64,000 nt of DNA, taken from positions 38,333 to 102,332 of the forward strand of contig CAJTKK010000014.1 in NCBI GenBank assembly GCA_910576535.1. Direction: 5' to 3'. A program made the position numbers and the translations under genes. A model generated the notes under the pieces. It was not told where the DNA came from, made no database searches, and worked only from the letters and a program-made list of their open reading frames with translations. Of the stretch, positions 1 to 8,218 are shown in pieces. The DNA is from an uncultured Lachnospiraceae bacterium. Its GTDB lineage: Bacteria > Bacillota > Clostridia > Lachnospirales > Lachnospiraceae. Numbering within the stretch: the stretch's first letter is position 1; the number at the start of each line of letters is the position of its first letter.

Positions 1-564
1 AAGGTATTTATTTTCGATTAAATTAGGGACGCTTGTATGAGGGGCTGTTTCTATCTGTCCTTCATAATTCCGAATCATTTTTATAATGAGCTGTTTCAGC
101 AGGATTCCGGCTTGTATGGTATAGCCGGTGTAGCGGTGTTCCAGTTCGGAAAAAAGCTGCTTCATTAAAGTATGGATATCCTGGCGGTCCTGCCCGAACC
201 AGAATCTGGTCTGCCAAAAGACTTTGGCAAGGGATTTTTCTTCCAAAGAAGGGGCGGGGGCAGGATTATGCCCAGTTTTTAAATAAATGCAGTATTCCCA
301 CATAGGATCCTTTTTGTCGGGGATCTGGGAGTGTTCAATAAAGGGGCCGGTGACAAAAAGAGTATTGGGGATGATTTCATAAGGATTCCCGTCAATAACG
401 GCTTTTCCGTAACCGAGAGGAATATAGTGGATTTCAAAGCTGTTTTTACTATGGCTATGTCTGGGGATGGAGCGTTCAAAGCGTTCCAAGACAATATTGG
501 AAATGTGAAAATCATATTCGCCCAAAGCAAAATGCAAATTATAATGATCCAGTCGTTTCAGCAT
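1..564 (-). CDS. AraC-family transcriptional regulator, N-terminal part (runs off the left edge)
   Basis: The first 188 codons of a minus-strand gene are open from an ATG at 562-564 to the window edge, with no stop. The protein begins MLKRLDHYNLHF and has the profile of the cupin-like sensor half of AraC/XylS regulators: HSHSKNSFEIHYI (a ligand-facing His-rich strand), then a proline/glycine-rich barrel and a helical linker. The DNA-binding HTH pair would lie outside the window, so the family call rests on the N-terminal half only. It is divergent from the alcohol dehydrogenase/aldo-keto reductase pair that starts at 786, and may control it. A ligand cannot be read from the sequence. Confidence 0.7.
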   Translation of the reverse strand, partial: MLKRLDHYNLHFALGEYDFHISNIVLERFERSIPRHSHSKNSFEIHYIPLGYGKAVIDGNPYEIIPNTLFVTGPFIEHSQIPDKKDPMWEYCIYLKTGHNPAPAPSLEEKSLAKVFWQTRFWFGQDRQDIHTLMKQLFSELEHRYTGYTIQAGILLKQLIIKMIRNYEGQIETAPHTSVPNLIENKYL

Positions 565-667
565 AAAAATAACCAACCTTTTTTATTTAATATACTTCTG
601 TTTTGGGGAAATTGCAATAAATATTCGCAAACACGACATGTAAATGTTAAAAATGTCAAAGGAATCT

Positions 668-696
668 CTTACAGAAACAAAGGAATGGGATATAAT
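668..696 (+). promoter_or_regulatory. Candidate sigma-A promoter for the dehydrogenase/reductase pair
   Basis: CTTACA (668-673), a 17-bp spacer and a perfect TATAAT (691-696) lie about 90 bp upstream of the start at 786. The -35 is imperfect, so the call rests mainly on the -10 box and spacing. Confidence 0.5.
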
Positions 697-785
697 AGAA
701 TGAAAGAGAAAAAATTGAAGGAACCGGAAAACGGGAAGCGGTAAAAAAGAAAAAACAGGAAATGGGAAAAAGGAGGAAAAGCAGC

Positions 786-1838
786 ATGAGTAAAATGATG
801 GGGGCGATTTTGCCCGGGAACAGCACGGTGGAACTGAAGGAATTCGATATCCCGAAGCCAGGACACGGACAGGTTTTGGTACAGACGAAGGCGACTACAA
901 TATGCGGGAGCGATATCCGGTGTATTTATAGGGAGCATGTGGGAAAAGGGCCGGAAGGATATATACCTGGCATGATTGCGGGCCATGAGCCTTGCGGCAT
1001 TATCGTGGAAGAAGGGGAAGGTTTAAAACGTTTCAAAAAAGGGGACAGGGTAGTTGTTTATCATATTTCCGGCTGCGGTGTCTGCAACGACTGCAGAAGG
1101 GGATATTATATCTCCTGCACCAGCGAGCATAGGCAGGCTTACGGCTGGCAGAGGAACGGCGGCATGGCGCCTTACATATTGGCAGAAGAAAAGGATCTGA
1201 TTGCACTGCCGGATGAATTGACCTATAAGGACGGCGCGCAGGTAGCATGCGGATTCGGCACTGTTTATGAGGCGATTGAAAAAATCGGTGTCTGCGGAAA
1301 TGATGCGGTGCTTGTCACTGGCCTTGGCCCGGTGGGGCTTGCTGCATTGATGCTGGCAAAGTGCATGGGCGCAAATAAGCTGATCGGCGTGGAAATGAAT
1401 GATTACCGCATTGACCTGGCAAAGAAATTAGGCCTTGCGGACTATGTATTTAAGCCGGGGGAGGATGCTTTGGCACAGATTCTGGAAGTGACGGGCGGCA
1501 AAGGAGTGGAAAGAGCCATTGACGCCAGCGCAAACGATGCAGGCAGGCAGCTTGCCATCAGGGCGACAAGGGAATGGGGTAAAATCGCATTTGTTGGTGA
1601 AGGAGGAACTTGTACCTTTCATCCCAGCCCGGATATTATCCATGGACAGAAAACGATTTATGGTTCATGGGTAACTTCATTATGGAAAATGGAAGAGCTG
1701 GTGGAACGTCTGGTAAGATGGGGGATTCATCCGGAAGACCTGGTGACGCACGAATTCCCGCTGGAAAAGGCAGATGAGGCATATGCTTTGATGGCAGGGG
1801 GGCAATGCGGCAAAGTTGCGGTTACTTTTAAAGATTGA
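786..1838 (+). CDS. Zinc-dependent medium-chain alcohol/polyol dehydrogenase
   Basis: 350-residue MDR-superfamily NAD(P)-dependent dehydrogenase. Visible features are the catalytic-zinc ligand region (TICGSD near residue 40 and GHEPCG near 67), a cysteine-rich structural-zinc lobe (CGVCNDCRRGYYISC) and the Rossmann motif GLGPVG near residue 180. I start it at ATG 786, which has AGGAGG at 771-776; the in-frame ATG at 762 has no ribosome site. It is followed after 20 bp by an aldo/keto reductase, probably in one transcript. Members act on sorbitol, threonine and many other alcohols, so substrate cannot be assigned from family. Proximity to the L-fucose genes suggests a role in oxidising or reducing a deoxy-sugar or lactaldehyde intermediate (inference). 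Confidence 0.85.
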   Translation: MSKMMGAILPGNSTVELKEFDIPKPGHGQVLVQTKATTICGSDIRCIYREHVGKGPEGYIPGMIAGHEPCGIIVEEGEGLKRFKKGDRVVVYHISGCGVCNDCRRGYYISCTSEHRQAYGWQRNGGMAPYILAEEKDLIALPDELTYKDGAQVACGFGTVYEAIEKIGVCGNDAVLVTGLGPVGLAALMLAKCMGANKLIGVEMNDYRIDLAKKLGLADYVFKPGEDALAQILEVTGGKGVERAIDASANDAGRQLAIRATREWGKIAFVGEGGTCTFHPSPDIIHGQKTIYGSWVTSLWKMEELVERLVRWGIHPEDLVTHEFPLEKADEAYALMAGGQCGKVAVTFKD

Positions 1839-1858
1839 ATGGGCAGAAAGGGAGAAAA

Positions 1859-2869
1859 ATGGAAAATAGAATAAATCCTGCCGATGTACCGAAAAAAAAG
1901 TTATATACGGGGGAAGAAATCCCTTCCGTCGGCCTTGGGACTTTCGGATCGGATAAATACACGCCGGAACAAGTGAGCAATGCCGTATATGGGGCAATCT
2001 TAAGCGGTTACCGCCTGATTGACTGCGGGTCCGTATATCAGAATGAGGACAGAATCGGGGAAGCGCTGCAAAGGGTGTTTTCGGAAACCGGCATAAAAAG
2101 AGAAGAACTGTTTATTACCTCTAAGGTGTGGAATGACATGCACAGGGAAGTTGCAAAATCCTGCAAAAAAAGTTTAAAAGATTTACGGCTGAATGATATA
2201 GATTTATATTTTGTACACTGGCCGTTCCCGAATTACCATGCCCCCGGCTGCAGCGGGGATTCCAGAAACCCGGATTCCAAGCCGTTTTCTGTGGATGAGT
2301 TTATGGATACATGGCGCCAGTGCGAAGAACTGGTGGAAAAAGGGATGGTAAGATATATTGGAATGTCTAATATGACGATCCCTAAGCTGGAGGCTGTTTT
2401 GCCTTTATGTAAAATCAAACCGGCGGCTCTTGAACTGGAATGCCATCCGGGGTTCCAGCAGCCGGAGCTTTTTGAATATGCGTTAAGTCATGGGATACAG
2501 CCGATTGGCTATTGTCCTATCGGTTCACCCTCCAGGCCGGAAAGGGATAGGACCAGCGAGGATGTGGCGGATACCCAGATGCCTGAAATCGTTGAGATTG
2601 CCAGCGCCCATCAAGTGCATCCGGCGGTAGTATGCCTCAAATGGGCAGTGCAAAGAGGGCAGATACCGATCCCTTTCTCCGTGAAGGAACCTCAATATAT
2701 CAGCAATCTGAAATGCGTAACGGAGGATCCGCTGACGGAGGAGGAAATGGATAGAATCCGGAAGGCGGATAAGAATTGCCGGCTGATCAAAGGGCAAGTG
2801 TTTTTGTGGCAGGGAGCTGCCGGCTGGGAAGACTTGTGGGATTTAGACGGAAAAATAACGGGAGCTTAG
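1859..2869 (+). CDS. Aldo/keto reductase
   Basis: 336-residue NADPH-dependent (alpha/beta)8 aldo/keto reductase. The AKR pattern is complete: an N-terminal GLGTFG, the catalytic region YRLIDCGSVYQNED (Asp and Tyr), the lysine in TSKVWN, the histidine in YFVHWPF, and a C-terminal cofactor segment IPIPFSVKEPQYISN. A TTG at 1835 is in frame, but ATG 1859 has GGGAG just upstream and is the better start. It follows the zinc dehydrogenase closely. Likely role is reduction of an aldehyde produced in deoxyhexose breakdown (for example L-lactaldehyde to propanediol); this is inference from context. The Cys in the DCGSVYQ motif, where many AKRs have Ala, is slightly unusual. Confidence 0.88.
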   Translation: MENRINPADVPKKKLYTGEEIPSVGLGTFGSDKYTPEQVSNAVYGAILSGYRLIDCGSVYQNEDRIGEALQRVFSETGIKREELFITSKVWNDMHREVAKSCKKSLKDLRLNDIDLYFVHWPFPNYHAPGCSGDSRNPDSKPFSVDEFMDTWRQCEELVEKGMVRYIGMSNMTIPKLEAVLPLCKIKPAALELECHPGFQQPELFEYALSHGIQPIGYCPIGSPSRPERDRTSEDVADTQMPEIVEIASAHQVHPAVVCLKWAVQRGQIPIPFSVKEPQYISNLKCVTEDPLTEEEMDRIRKADKNCRLIKGQVFLWQGAAGWEDLWDLDGKITGA

Positions 2870-2925
2870 AATGGGGGCAGGACTGGCTGATAAAGCAGGA
2901 TTGCTCAAGAAATCATAGAATATTA

Positions 2926-2959
2926 TTTTCCGCCCGGGGCAAAAGCCCCGGGCGGAAAA
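2926..2959. terminator. Perfect 15-bp inverted repeat between convergent genes
   Basis: Arms 2926-2940 and 2945-2959 are perfectly complementary around an AAAA/TTTT loop, with a very GC-rich core (CCGCCCGGGGC). It lies 57 bp after the aldo/keto reductase and before the convergent lipoprotein gene. Neither side has a good T-run, so it is either a weak bidirectional terminator or a REP-like palindrome. Confidence 0.55.
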
Positions 2960-3118
2960 TGATTCCGGGAAAAATCCGGCAGGAGATTTTTAACCCTTTT
3001 CTGTAAAATTTTCAATTTAAATAGTTGTCGGATATTCATATAATGAATTTATTGGATAGGATCGAAAACCGTTGCAGGGATTGATCCTAAAGCTGCACGG
3101 GACGGCAATGAATATGAG

Positions 3119-3655
3119 CTATTCCCTGGGCTGACTGGATACATCGGGGTGGAGATAAGCATATTGAAGCGCTTTTAAGTCTGAGGTAATCATAAGGCTT
3201 AGGATAATATTTCCTTCTTCCCGGTACCATACGCGGCCTGTATTGGATGGCTGGCTTTCTCCCGGGGCATCCCCGCTTACTTTGTCATCCACAGATTTTT
3301 CAAGGATGTCATAGAGGCTGTAGAGTTCCTGCTCTTCATCCGCAGAACAGGCCCAGGCAACGCACATGAGGCGTTCTTCGCCATCGAACATGTATTTAAT
3401 GGTTCCCTGGCGTTCCTGGTAAGCTTTAGGGTAGGTATAACAGGTTCCGCCGTATACGGAAGCGTACGTGGAATAACCATCTCCCTCATAAGAAAGGATA
3501 TCCTCCAAAGAATCATCCCAGGAAACATCGCTAAATGGGGCGGCCGGAGAGCCGGGATTTCCTTTTCCGCAGCCCAGGGGCAGTAAAAGGGCAGGGAGCA
3601 GTAGAAATAAGAAAGAAATTTTAAGCAGCTTTGTTGATTGTTTTGATAATTGCAT
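3119..3655 (-). CDS. Predicted lipoprotein of unknown function
   Basis: 178 residues from ATG 3655, preceded on its strand by AAAAGGAG. The start has a basic tip, a long hydrophobic stretch and a lipobox (LLPLGC near residue 29), so it is a lipidated outer-surface protein. The mature part is acidic, with a Ser/Asp-rich segment and several Tyr/Cys residues. No enzymatic motif is visible. An upstream in-frame ATG at 3721 would put 22 residues before a clear signal peptide and is rejected. It is divergent from the DUF4867/ABC operon, with about 180 bp between the starts. Confidence 0.7.
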   Translation of the reverse strand: MQLSKQSTKLLKISFLFLLLPALLLPLGCGKGNPGSPAAPFSDVSWDDSLEDILSYEGDGYSTYASVYGGTCYTYPKAYQERQGTIKYMFDGEERLMCVAWACSADEEQELYSLYDILEKSVDDKVSGDAPGESQPSNTGRVWYREEGNIILSLMITSDLKALQYAYLHPDVSSQPRE

Positions 3656-3668
3656 ATAAATTCTCCTT

Positions 3669-3697
3669 TTGACTGTGAACGGGACAAAAAGTATTAT
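3669..3697 (+). promoter_or_regulatory. Strong sigma-A-like promoter for the DUF4867-ABC operon
   Basis: TTGACT (3669-3674), a 17-bp spacer and TATTAT (3692-3697) lie about 140 bp upstream of the start at 3836. Its position makes the open frame upstream of 3836 an untranslated leader, which supports the shorter start for the next gene. Confidence 0.65.
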
Positions 3698-3835
3698 AAA
3701 GATATTTTCCGGTATTGGCAAGAGGAATCAAAAAAGGCGTTTTATATCTGGCTGCGGCAGCAAGCCCGGACATGGGATTTTGGGGAAAGGCATTTTGTTT
3801 TATTGAGGCTGCCGGAGAGCGGCGCGGAGGCTGGC

Positions 3836-4459
3836 ATGAGGATATATAGTGTAGAAGACAAAAGGTTTAAAAGATATGGACAGATAATAAACAACATTGA
3901 TTTTTCAGGGCTGGTAAAGGCGCTGGAGGAACATACGCCTCTTCCTGAGGAAGTGGAATACGTTCCTGGGCTAGATATCCTGGAAGCTCTTCCGGTCAAA
4001 GAAGAACTGGCCTCCAAAAGCTTCGGGGAAATGGAAATCCAGATTGGTTACTGTAATGGACATAATTCTATGCTGAATGCATTGGAATATCATAAAAGTT
4101 CGGAGATTAACGTGGCTGCAACGGATGCAGTCCTGCTGTTAGGAAGTGAACAGGATATGGATGAGGATTTTACTTATGACACTTCCTTGGCAGAAGCATT
4201 TTTGCTGCCGAAAGGCACTGCGGTGGAAATCTATGCCACAACGCTTCATTATGCCCCTTGCGGTGTGGGGAATGATGGGTTTAAGGTGGCAATCGTGCTT
4301 CCTAAGGGTACGAATCTGGACTTGGATGACGCACATGTGAATGGGGAGGACGGGCATCTTACGGCAAAAAATAAGTGGCTGTTCGGACATCCGCAAGGAA
4401 ACCTTCCGAAAGGCAGTCCCATGGGGCTGGTAGGGGAGAACCTGTGTGTCAACAAATAA
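3836..4459 (+). CDS. DUF4867 family cupin-like protein, fucose-locus accessory
   Basis: 207 residues. I recognise the DUF4867 pattern: MRIYSVED at the start, then IQIGYCNGHN, LEYHKSSEINV and LPKGTAVEIYATTLHY. His76, His86, Glu90 and His139 are arranged like the metal ligands of cupin-fold sugar isomerases, so a metal-dependent act on a sugar is plausible (inference; the family has no established activity known to me). Start: ATG 3836 has GGAGG at 3826-3830. The frame stays open back to 3650, but that part overlaps the promoter at 3669-3697. It heads an operon with a ribose-type ABC importer, near fucI. A mutarotase or isomerase role in L-fucose entry would fit. Confidence 0.8.
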   Translation: MRIYSVEDKRFKRYGQIINNIDFSGLVKALEEHTPLPEEVEYVPGLDILEALPVKEELASKSFGEMEIQIGYCNGHNSMLNALEYHKSSEINVAATDAVLLLGSEQDMDEDFTYDTSLAEAFLLPKGTAVEIYATTLHYAPCGVGNDGFKVAIVLPKGTNLDLDDAHVNGEDGHLTAKNKWLFGHPQGNLPKGSPMGLVGENLCVNK

Positions 4460-4519
4460 ATGCATTCATGCATGAGAAAGGTTATGTTAACAAACGAAAT
4501 ATGGTTGGGAGGAAGAAAG

Positions 4520-5491
4520 TTGGAAAAGATTAAACAAAATCCAATTGTGAAGAAAATTGGTATTAACAGAATTGTATTGTGCGGCGTTCTTTTAGTGATG
4601 TATGCGGTTTTCTGTATGCTTAGCGATAAGTTTGTCGGAATGCAGAGAATTATGAGTGCATTGAACTATGCGTATTTTCTCGGTTTTTTGTCTTTAGGCG
4701 TTACATTCGTAATTGCTACGGGCGGTATTGATTTCTCCATTGGGCCGGTCATGTTCTGTTCTGCTCTGATCTCCGGCTATTGCTTGACAAGTTATGGTGT
4801 TCCAATGGCATTAAGCCTTGTGATCAGCGTATTGGTCGGCACTTTATTCGGCGTGTTCAACGGGTACTTTGTATCATATTGGACAGTGCCTCCGTTTATT
4901 ATTTCCATGGCGAGCATGAATATTGCCAAAGGGCTTGCTTCCGTATTTACAAAGACCCAGTCCGTAAGCTGGCCCCAGTCGGTAGATGCAAACGGCTGGT
5001 ACAGAAATTTTGTAAAGGTAGGGAATTTCCCGGTAGGGCTTGTTATCTTTCTTGTGTTCGCAGTCCTTTGTTCTGTTTTGCTGAACCAGACGAAAGCGGG
5101 CCGTTACATATTGAGCCTTGGAAGCAACAAAGAAGCAGTGCGCCTTTCCGGTGTAGATGTGAAAAAATGGGAAATGCTGGCTTATGTTATCTGTGGAACG
5201 CTGGTCGGCATTGCGGCTATTTTCTATGTGGCTGCTTATACTACCGTGCAGCCGGGGTATGGAGATTCGTATAACAATGAAGCTATTGCAGGATGCGTAA
5301 TGGGCGGAACATCTATGGTCGGAGGGCTGGCGTCCATCAGCGGTACGGTAATCGGCGTGTTTATCATTGCCCTTTTGCAGGAAGGTATCTTAGCTCTTGG
5401 CTTCAGCAAGGATTATCAGCTCATCATTACCGGTATCATCGTTATCGTGGCAGTTTATGCAGATGTTGCCACAAGGCGTAGGAAAAATTAA
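4520..5491 (+). CDS. Sugar ABC transporter permease, RbsC family (first of two)
   Basis: 323-residue polytopic membrane protein of the carbohydrate-uptake-2 class. It has about eight to ten hydrophobic helices, the family hallmark GVTFVIATGGIDFSIG near residue 70, and the cytoplasmic EAA-like segment SLGSNKEAVRLSGV. The likely start is TTG 4520, with GGGAGG at 4507-4512 and 7-nt spacing; upstream in-frame ATGs have no ribosome site. It pairs with the ATPase (5547), the second permease (7080) and the binding protein (8219). Two different permeases in one system suggests a heterodimeric channel. The context of fucI and kinase makes L-fucose the likely cargo (inference). Confidence 0.9.
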   Translation: MEKIKQNPIVKKIGINRIVLCGVLLVMYAVFCMLSDKFVGMQRIMSALNYAYFLGFLSLGVTFVIATGGIDFSIGPVMFCSALISGYCLTSYGVPMALSLVISVLVGTLFGVFNGYFVSYWTVPPFIISMASMNIAKGLASVFTKTQSVSWPQSVDANGWYRNFVKVGNFPVGLVIFLVFAVLCSVLLNQTKAGRYILSLGSNKEAVRLSGVDVKKWEMLAYVICGTLVGIAAIFYVAAYTTVQPGYGDSYNNEAIAGCVMGGTSMVGGLASISGTVIGVFIIALLQEGILALGFSKDYQLIITGIIVIVAVYADVATRRRKN

Positions 5492-5546
5492 CGTTTGGGC
5501 AATTGGATTATAACTATGAGAAATATGGAAAGGTGAAGGTAAAGAA

Positions 5547-7040
5547 ATGGGCGATACAATCTTAACAATGAATGAAATAGATAAATCTTTCCCGGGCGTA
5601 CATGCGCTGGATCATGTAAACTTTGAAGTGAAAAAAGGCGAAGTGCATGCGCTGATGGGGGAAAATGGCGCTGGTAAATCTACTTTAATGAAAGTCCTTA
5701 CGGGGATTTATACAAAAGATTCCGGAAGCATCGTATTTGAAGGGAAAGAAGTGGAATTTCACAATACAAGGGAAGCGCAGGATGCAGGCATTGTCATTGT
5801 GCATCAGGAATTGAATATGCTTGGGCATCTGACGGTGGCTCAGAATATTTTTATCGGCAGGGAATTTAAAAAAGGCATCCGTATTGATGACAAGAAAATG
5901 AATGAAGAAGCTGCCAAGCTGTTCCAAAGGCTTCATATCGACATTGACCCTACAGAGATTATGAGTAACCTGACAGTCGGGAAACAGCAGATGTGCGAAA
6001 TTGCAAAGGCAATTTCCCACGAAGCGAAAGTAATTATTTTTGATGAGCCTTCGGCTGCTTTGACGGAAACGGAAATAGAGGAACTCTTTAAAATTATCAG
6101 GGATTTGCGTAAACAGGAACTGGGAATCGTTTATATCTCACACCGTATGGATGAAATTAAAGTCATTACGGACAGGGTAACGGTTATGAGGGACGGCGGT
6201 TATGTTGGTACCCTGATTACCAAAGAATGTACAAAAGACGACATCATCAATATGATGGTAGGTCGTGTTATTTATGAAGACCCGAAGACGGAAAGCGCGG
6301 TGCCGAAAGGTGCGCCGGTAGTGCTGAAGGTAGAAAAATTGAATGCGGGTAGGATGGTACAGGATGTCAGCTTTGAATTGAGGAAGGGCGAAGTCCTTGG
6401 ATTTTCAGGCTTGATGGGAGCAGGAAGGACGGAGACGGCGAGGGCAATTTTCGGCGCGGACCCTAAAACCGGAGGGGATATTTATATTAACGGACAGAAA
6501 GTAGAAATCAATTCCCCTCAGGATGCGGTAAAGTACGGCATCGGATATTTGTCGGAGGACCGGAAGCGCTTTGGTATTGTAGTACAGAAATCGGTAGCGG
6601 AAAATTCTACAATGGCAGCGCTGGAAAATTTCGTAAAAGGGCTGTTTATTGATAAAAAGACGGAAAATAAAGTGGCGCAGGATTATGTGGAATCCCTGGC
6701 AACCAAGACGCCCGGGGTAGATCAGCTTGTAGTTAATCTTTCCGGCGGGAACCAGCAGAAGGTAGTTATCGCGAAATGGCTGATCCGTAACTGCGATATC
6801 CTGATTTTTGATGAGCCTACCAGGGGTATTGACGTAGGCGCTAAAAATGAGATTTATAAATTGATGAACCGTCTGGCAAAAGAGGGCAAAGCAATTATCA
6901 TGATTTCTTCGGAAATGACGGAGATTTTAAGAATGAGTGACCGTATTGTTGTTATGTGCGAAGGCAGAAAGACCGGGGAAATAGACATTTCCGAAGCGTC
7001 GCAGGAAATCATAATGAATATGGCAACACGGGAAATATAG
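5547..7040 (+). CDS. Sugar ABC transporter ATP-binding protein, RbsA/MglA type
   Basis: 497-residue double-ATPase subunit typical of the carbohydrate-uptake-2 class. The first Walker A is GENGAGKST at residues 38-46. The second half has a degenerate P-loop (GLMGAGRTE), which is normal for RbsA-like proteins. The C-terminal ABC signature LSGGNQQK is intact and the N-terminal one is altered (LTVGKQQ), again the family pattern. Walker B motifs IIFDEPSAAL and LIFDEPTRGID are present. It energises uptake through the two flanking permeases. Confidence 0.93.
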   Translation: MGDTILTMNEIDKSFPGVHALDHVNFEVKKGEVHALMGENGAGKSTLMKVLTGIYTKDSGSIVFEGKEVEFHNTREAQDAGIVIVHQELNMLGHLTVAQNIFIGREFKKGIRIDDKKMNEEAAKLFQRLHIDIDPTEIMSNLTVGKQQMCEIAKAISHEAKVIIFDEPSAALTETEIEELFKIIRDLRKQELGIVYISHRMDEIKVITDRVTVMRDGGYVGTLITKECTKDDIINMMVGRVIYEDPKTESAVPKGAPVVLKVEKLNAGRMVQDVSFELRKGEVLGFSGLMGAGRTETARAIFGADPKTGGDIYINGQKVEINSPQDAVKYGIGYLSEDRKRFGIVVQKSVAENSTMAALENFVKGLFIDKKTENKVAQDYVESLATKTPGVDQLVVNLSGGNQQKVVIAKWLIRNCDILIFDEPTRGIDVGAKNEIYKLMNRLAKEGKAIIMISSEMTEILRMSDRIVVMCEGRKTGEIDISEASQEIIMNMATREI

Positions 7041-7079
7041 GTAAAAAACGGAGAATGAGAAAGGAGCAAGATTATAAAG

Positions 7080-8090
7080 ATGAATAAAACGGTTGTGAAT
7101 ACTCCGGCAGAAAAAAAAGGATCATTTTTATCCAGGCCGGGAAGTCAAAAATTTATCGTTCTTCTGGTAGTGGTTTTTTTGTTTATATTTTTTAGTATAT
7201 TCAGTGCGAACTTCAGGAAGTATACGACGATACTTAGTATTATGGATTATTCCTATTACATAGCGCTGATGGCGATTGGCGTAACTTTCCCGCTGATTAC
7301 CGGAGGAGTTGATCTTTCTATTGGCACAGGCCTGATCTGTTATTCGTTGGCAGGGGGCTATCTGGTGATCCATTGCGGATGGCCTACGTGGGCAGGGATG
7401 CTTGTATCGGTCTTATTCGGTATATTAATCGGCACGTTAAACGGCGTATTAGTATCCATTATGAGCCTGCCGCCGTTTCTGGCAACACTTTGTACATGTA
7501 TGATTACCAGGGGGCTTGGTTCCATATGCTCCAAGAACTTCGGGATTTCCTGGCCTACAGGCGGCGCGGAAGGAAGTTGGTTCCGGGATATTTTTAAGAT
7601 TACAATTGGCGATACGAAATATCCGTTAGGCTTTCTCTGGGTATTGCTCCTGGTGTTGTTGATGGCATTTGTCCTGAATCATACGAAGATCGGAAGATAT
7701 ACTATTGCAATCGGCAGTAATAAAGAGGCTACTATTTTGTCCGGTATTAACGTAAGATTTTATCATATTATGGCATATGTGATTTCCGGGCTTTTTGCAG
7801 GTTTGGCATCTATCGCATATTCCGCAGTATTTTCAACGGTACAGCCTGGTACGGGAGCCGGATTTGAGTTAGAGGCGATCGGCGGAGCGATTATTGGCGG
7901 GGTTTCCGCTTCCGGGGGATCCGGAAGCATAGGCGGTTCGCTGCTCGGCGTATTTGTTATCTGTCTGCTGAAGACAGGGCTTCCGTACATTGGGCTGCAG
8001 GCAAACTGGCAGCAGATTATTACCGGCCTGGTATTAATCGGCGCGGTAATGGTTGATATTCTGAAAAAGAAAAAGGCAGCAACGGTATAA
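7080..8090 (+). CDS. Sugar ABC transporter permease, RbsC family (second of two)
   Basis: 336-residue paralogue of the permease at 4520. It carries the same hallmark loops (GVTFPLITGGVDLSIG and AIGSNKEATILSGI) and about eight to ten hydrophobic helices. ATG 7080 has AAAGGAG upstream. The two permeases are clearly homologous but diverged across their length, as expected if each contributes one half of the translocation path. It lies between the ATPase and the binding protein in one operon. Confidence 0.9.
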   Translation: MNKTVVNTPAEKKGSFLSRPGSQKFIVLLVVVFLFIFFSIFSANFRKYTTILSIMDYSYYIALMAIGVTFPLITGGVDLSIGTGLICYSLAGGYLVIHCGWPTWAGMLVSVLFGILIGTLNGVLVSIMSLPPFLATLCTCMITRGLGSICSKNFGISWPTGGAEGSWFRDIFKITIGDTKYPLGFLWVLLLVLLMAFVLNHTKIGRYTIAIGSNKEATILSGINVRFYHIMAYVISGLFAGLASIAYSAVFSTVQPGTGAGFELEAIGGAIIGGVSASGGSGSIGGSLLGVFVICLLKTGLPYIGLQANWQQIITGLVLIGAVMVDILKKKKAATV

Positions 8091-8218
8091 GGAAGCATAA
8101 AGGCAAGAAACAGGTTTTTAAGTGGTATGAAGCCAGGCAAAACAGCTTCTTGTTTTATGGGAAGCTGTGGAGCCAAGAGGCATCATATAGATAACCAAAT
8201 ATTTTAGGAGGAAAGAAA

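Noticed and set aside
331..744. 137-codon plus-strand frame at the left end
   Set aside because: It lies opposite the AraC regulator and is a shadow of its coding frame.
3650..3835. In-frame N-terminal extension of the DUF4867 protein (62 codons)
   Set aside because: It overlaps a clear promoter at 3669-3697, has no ribosome site, and the shorter start at 3836 has GGAGG and matches the family's usual start.
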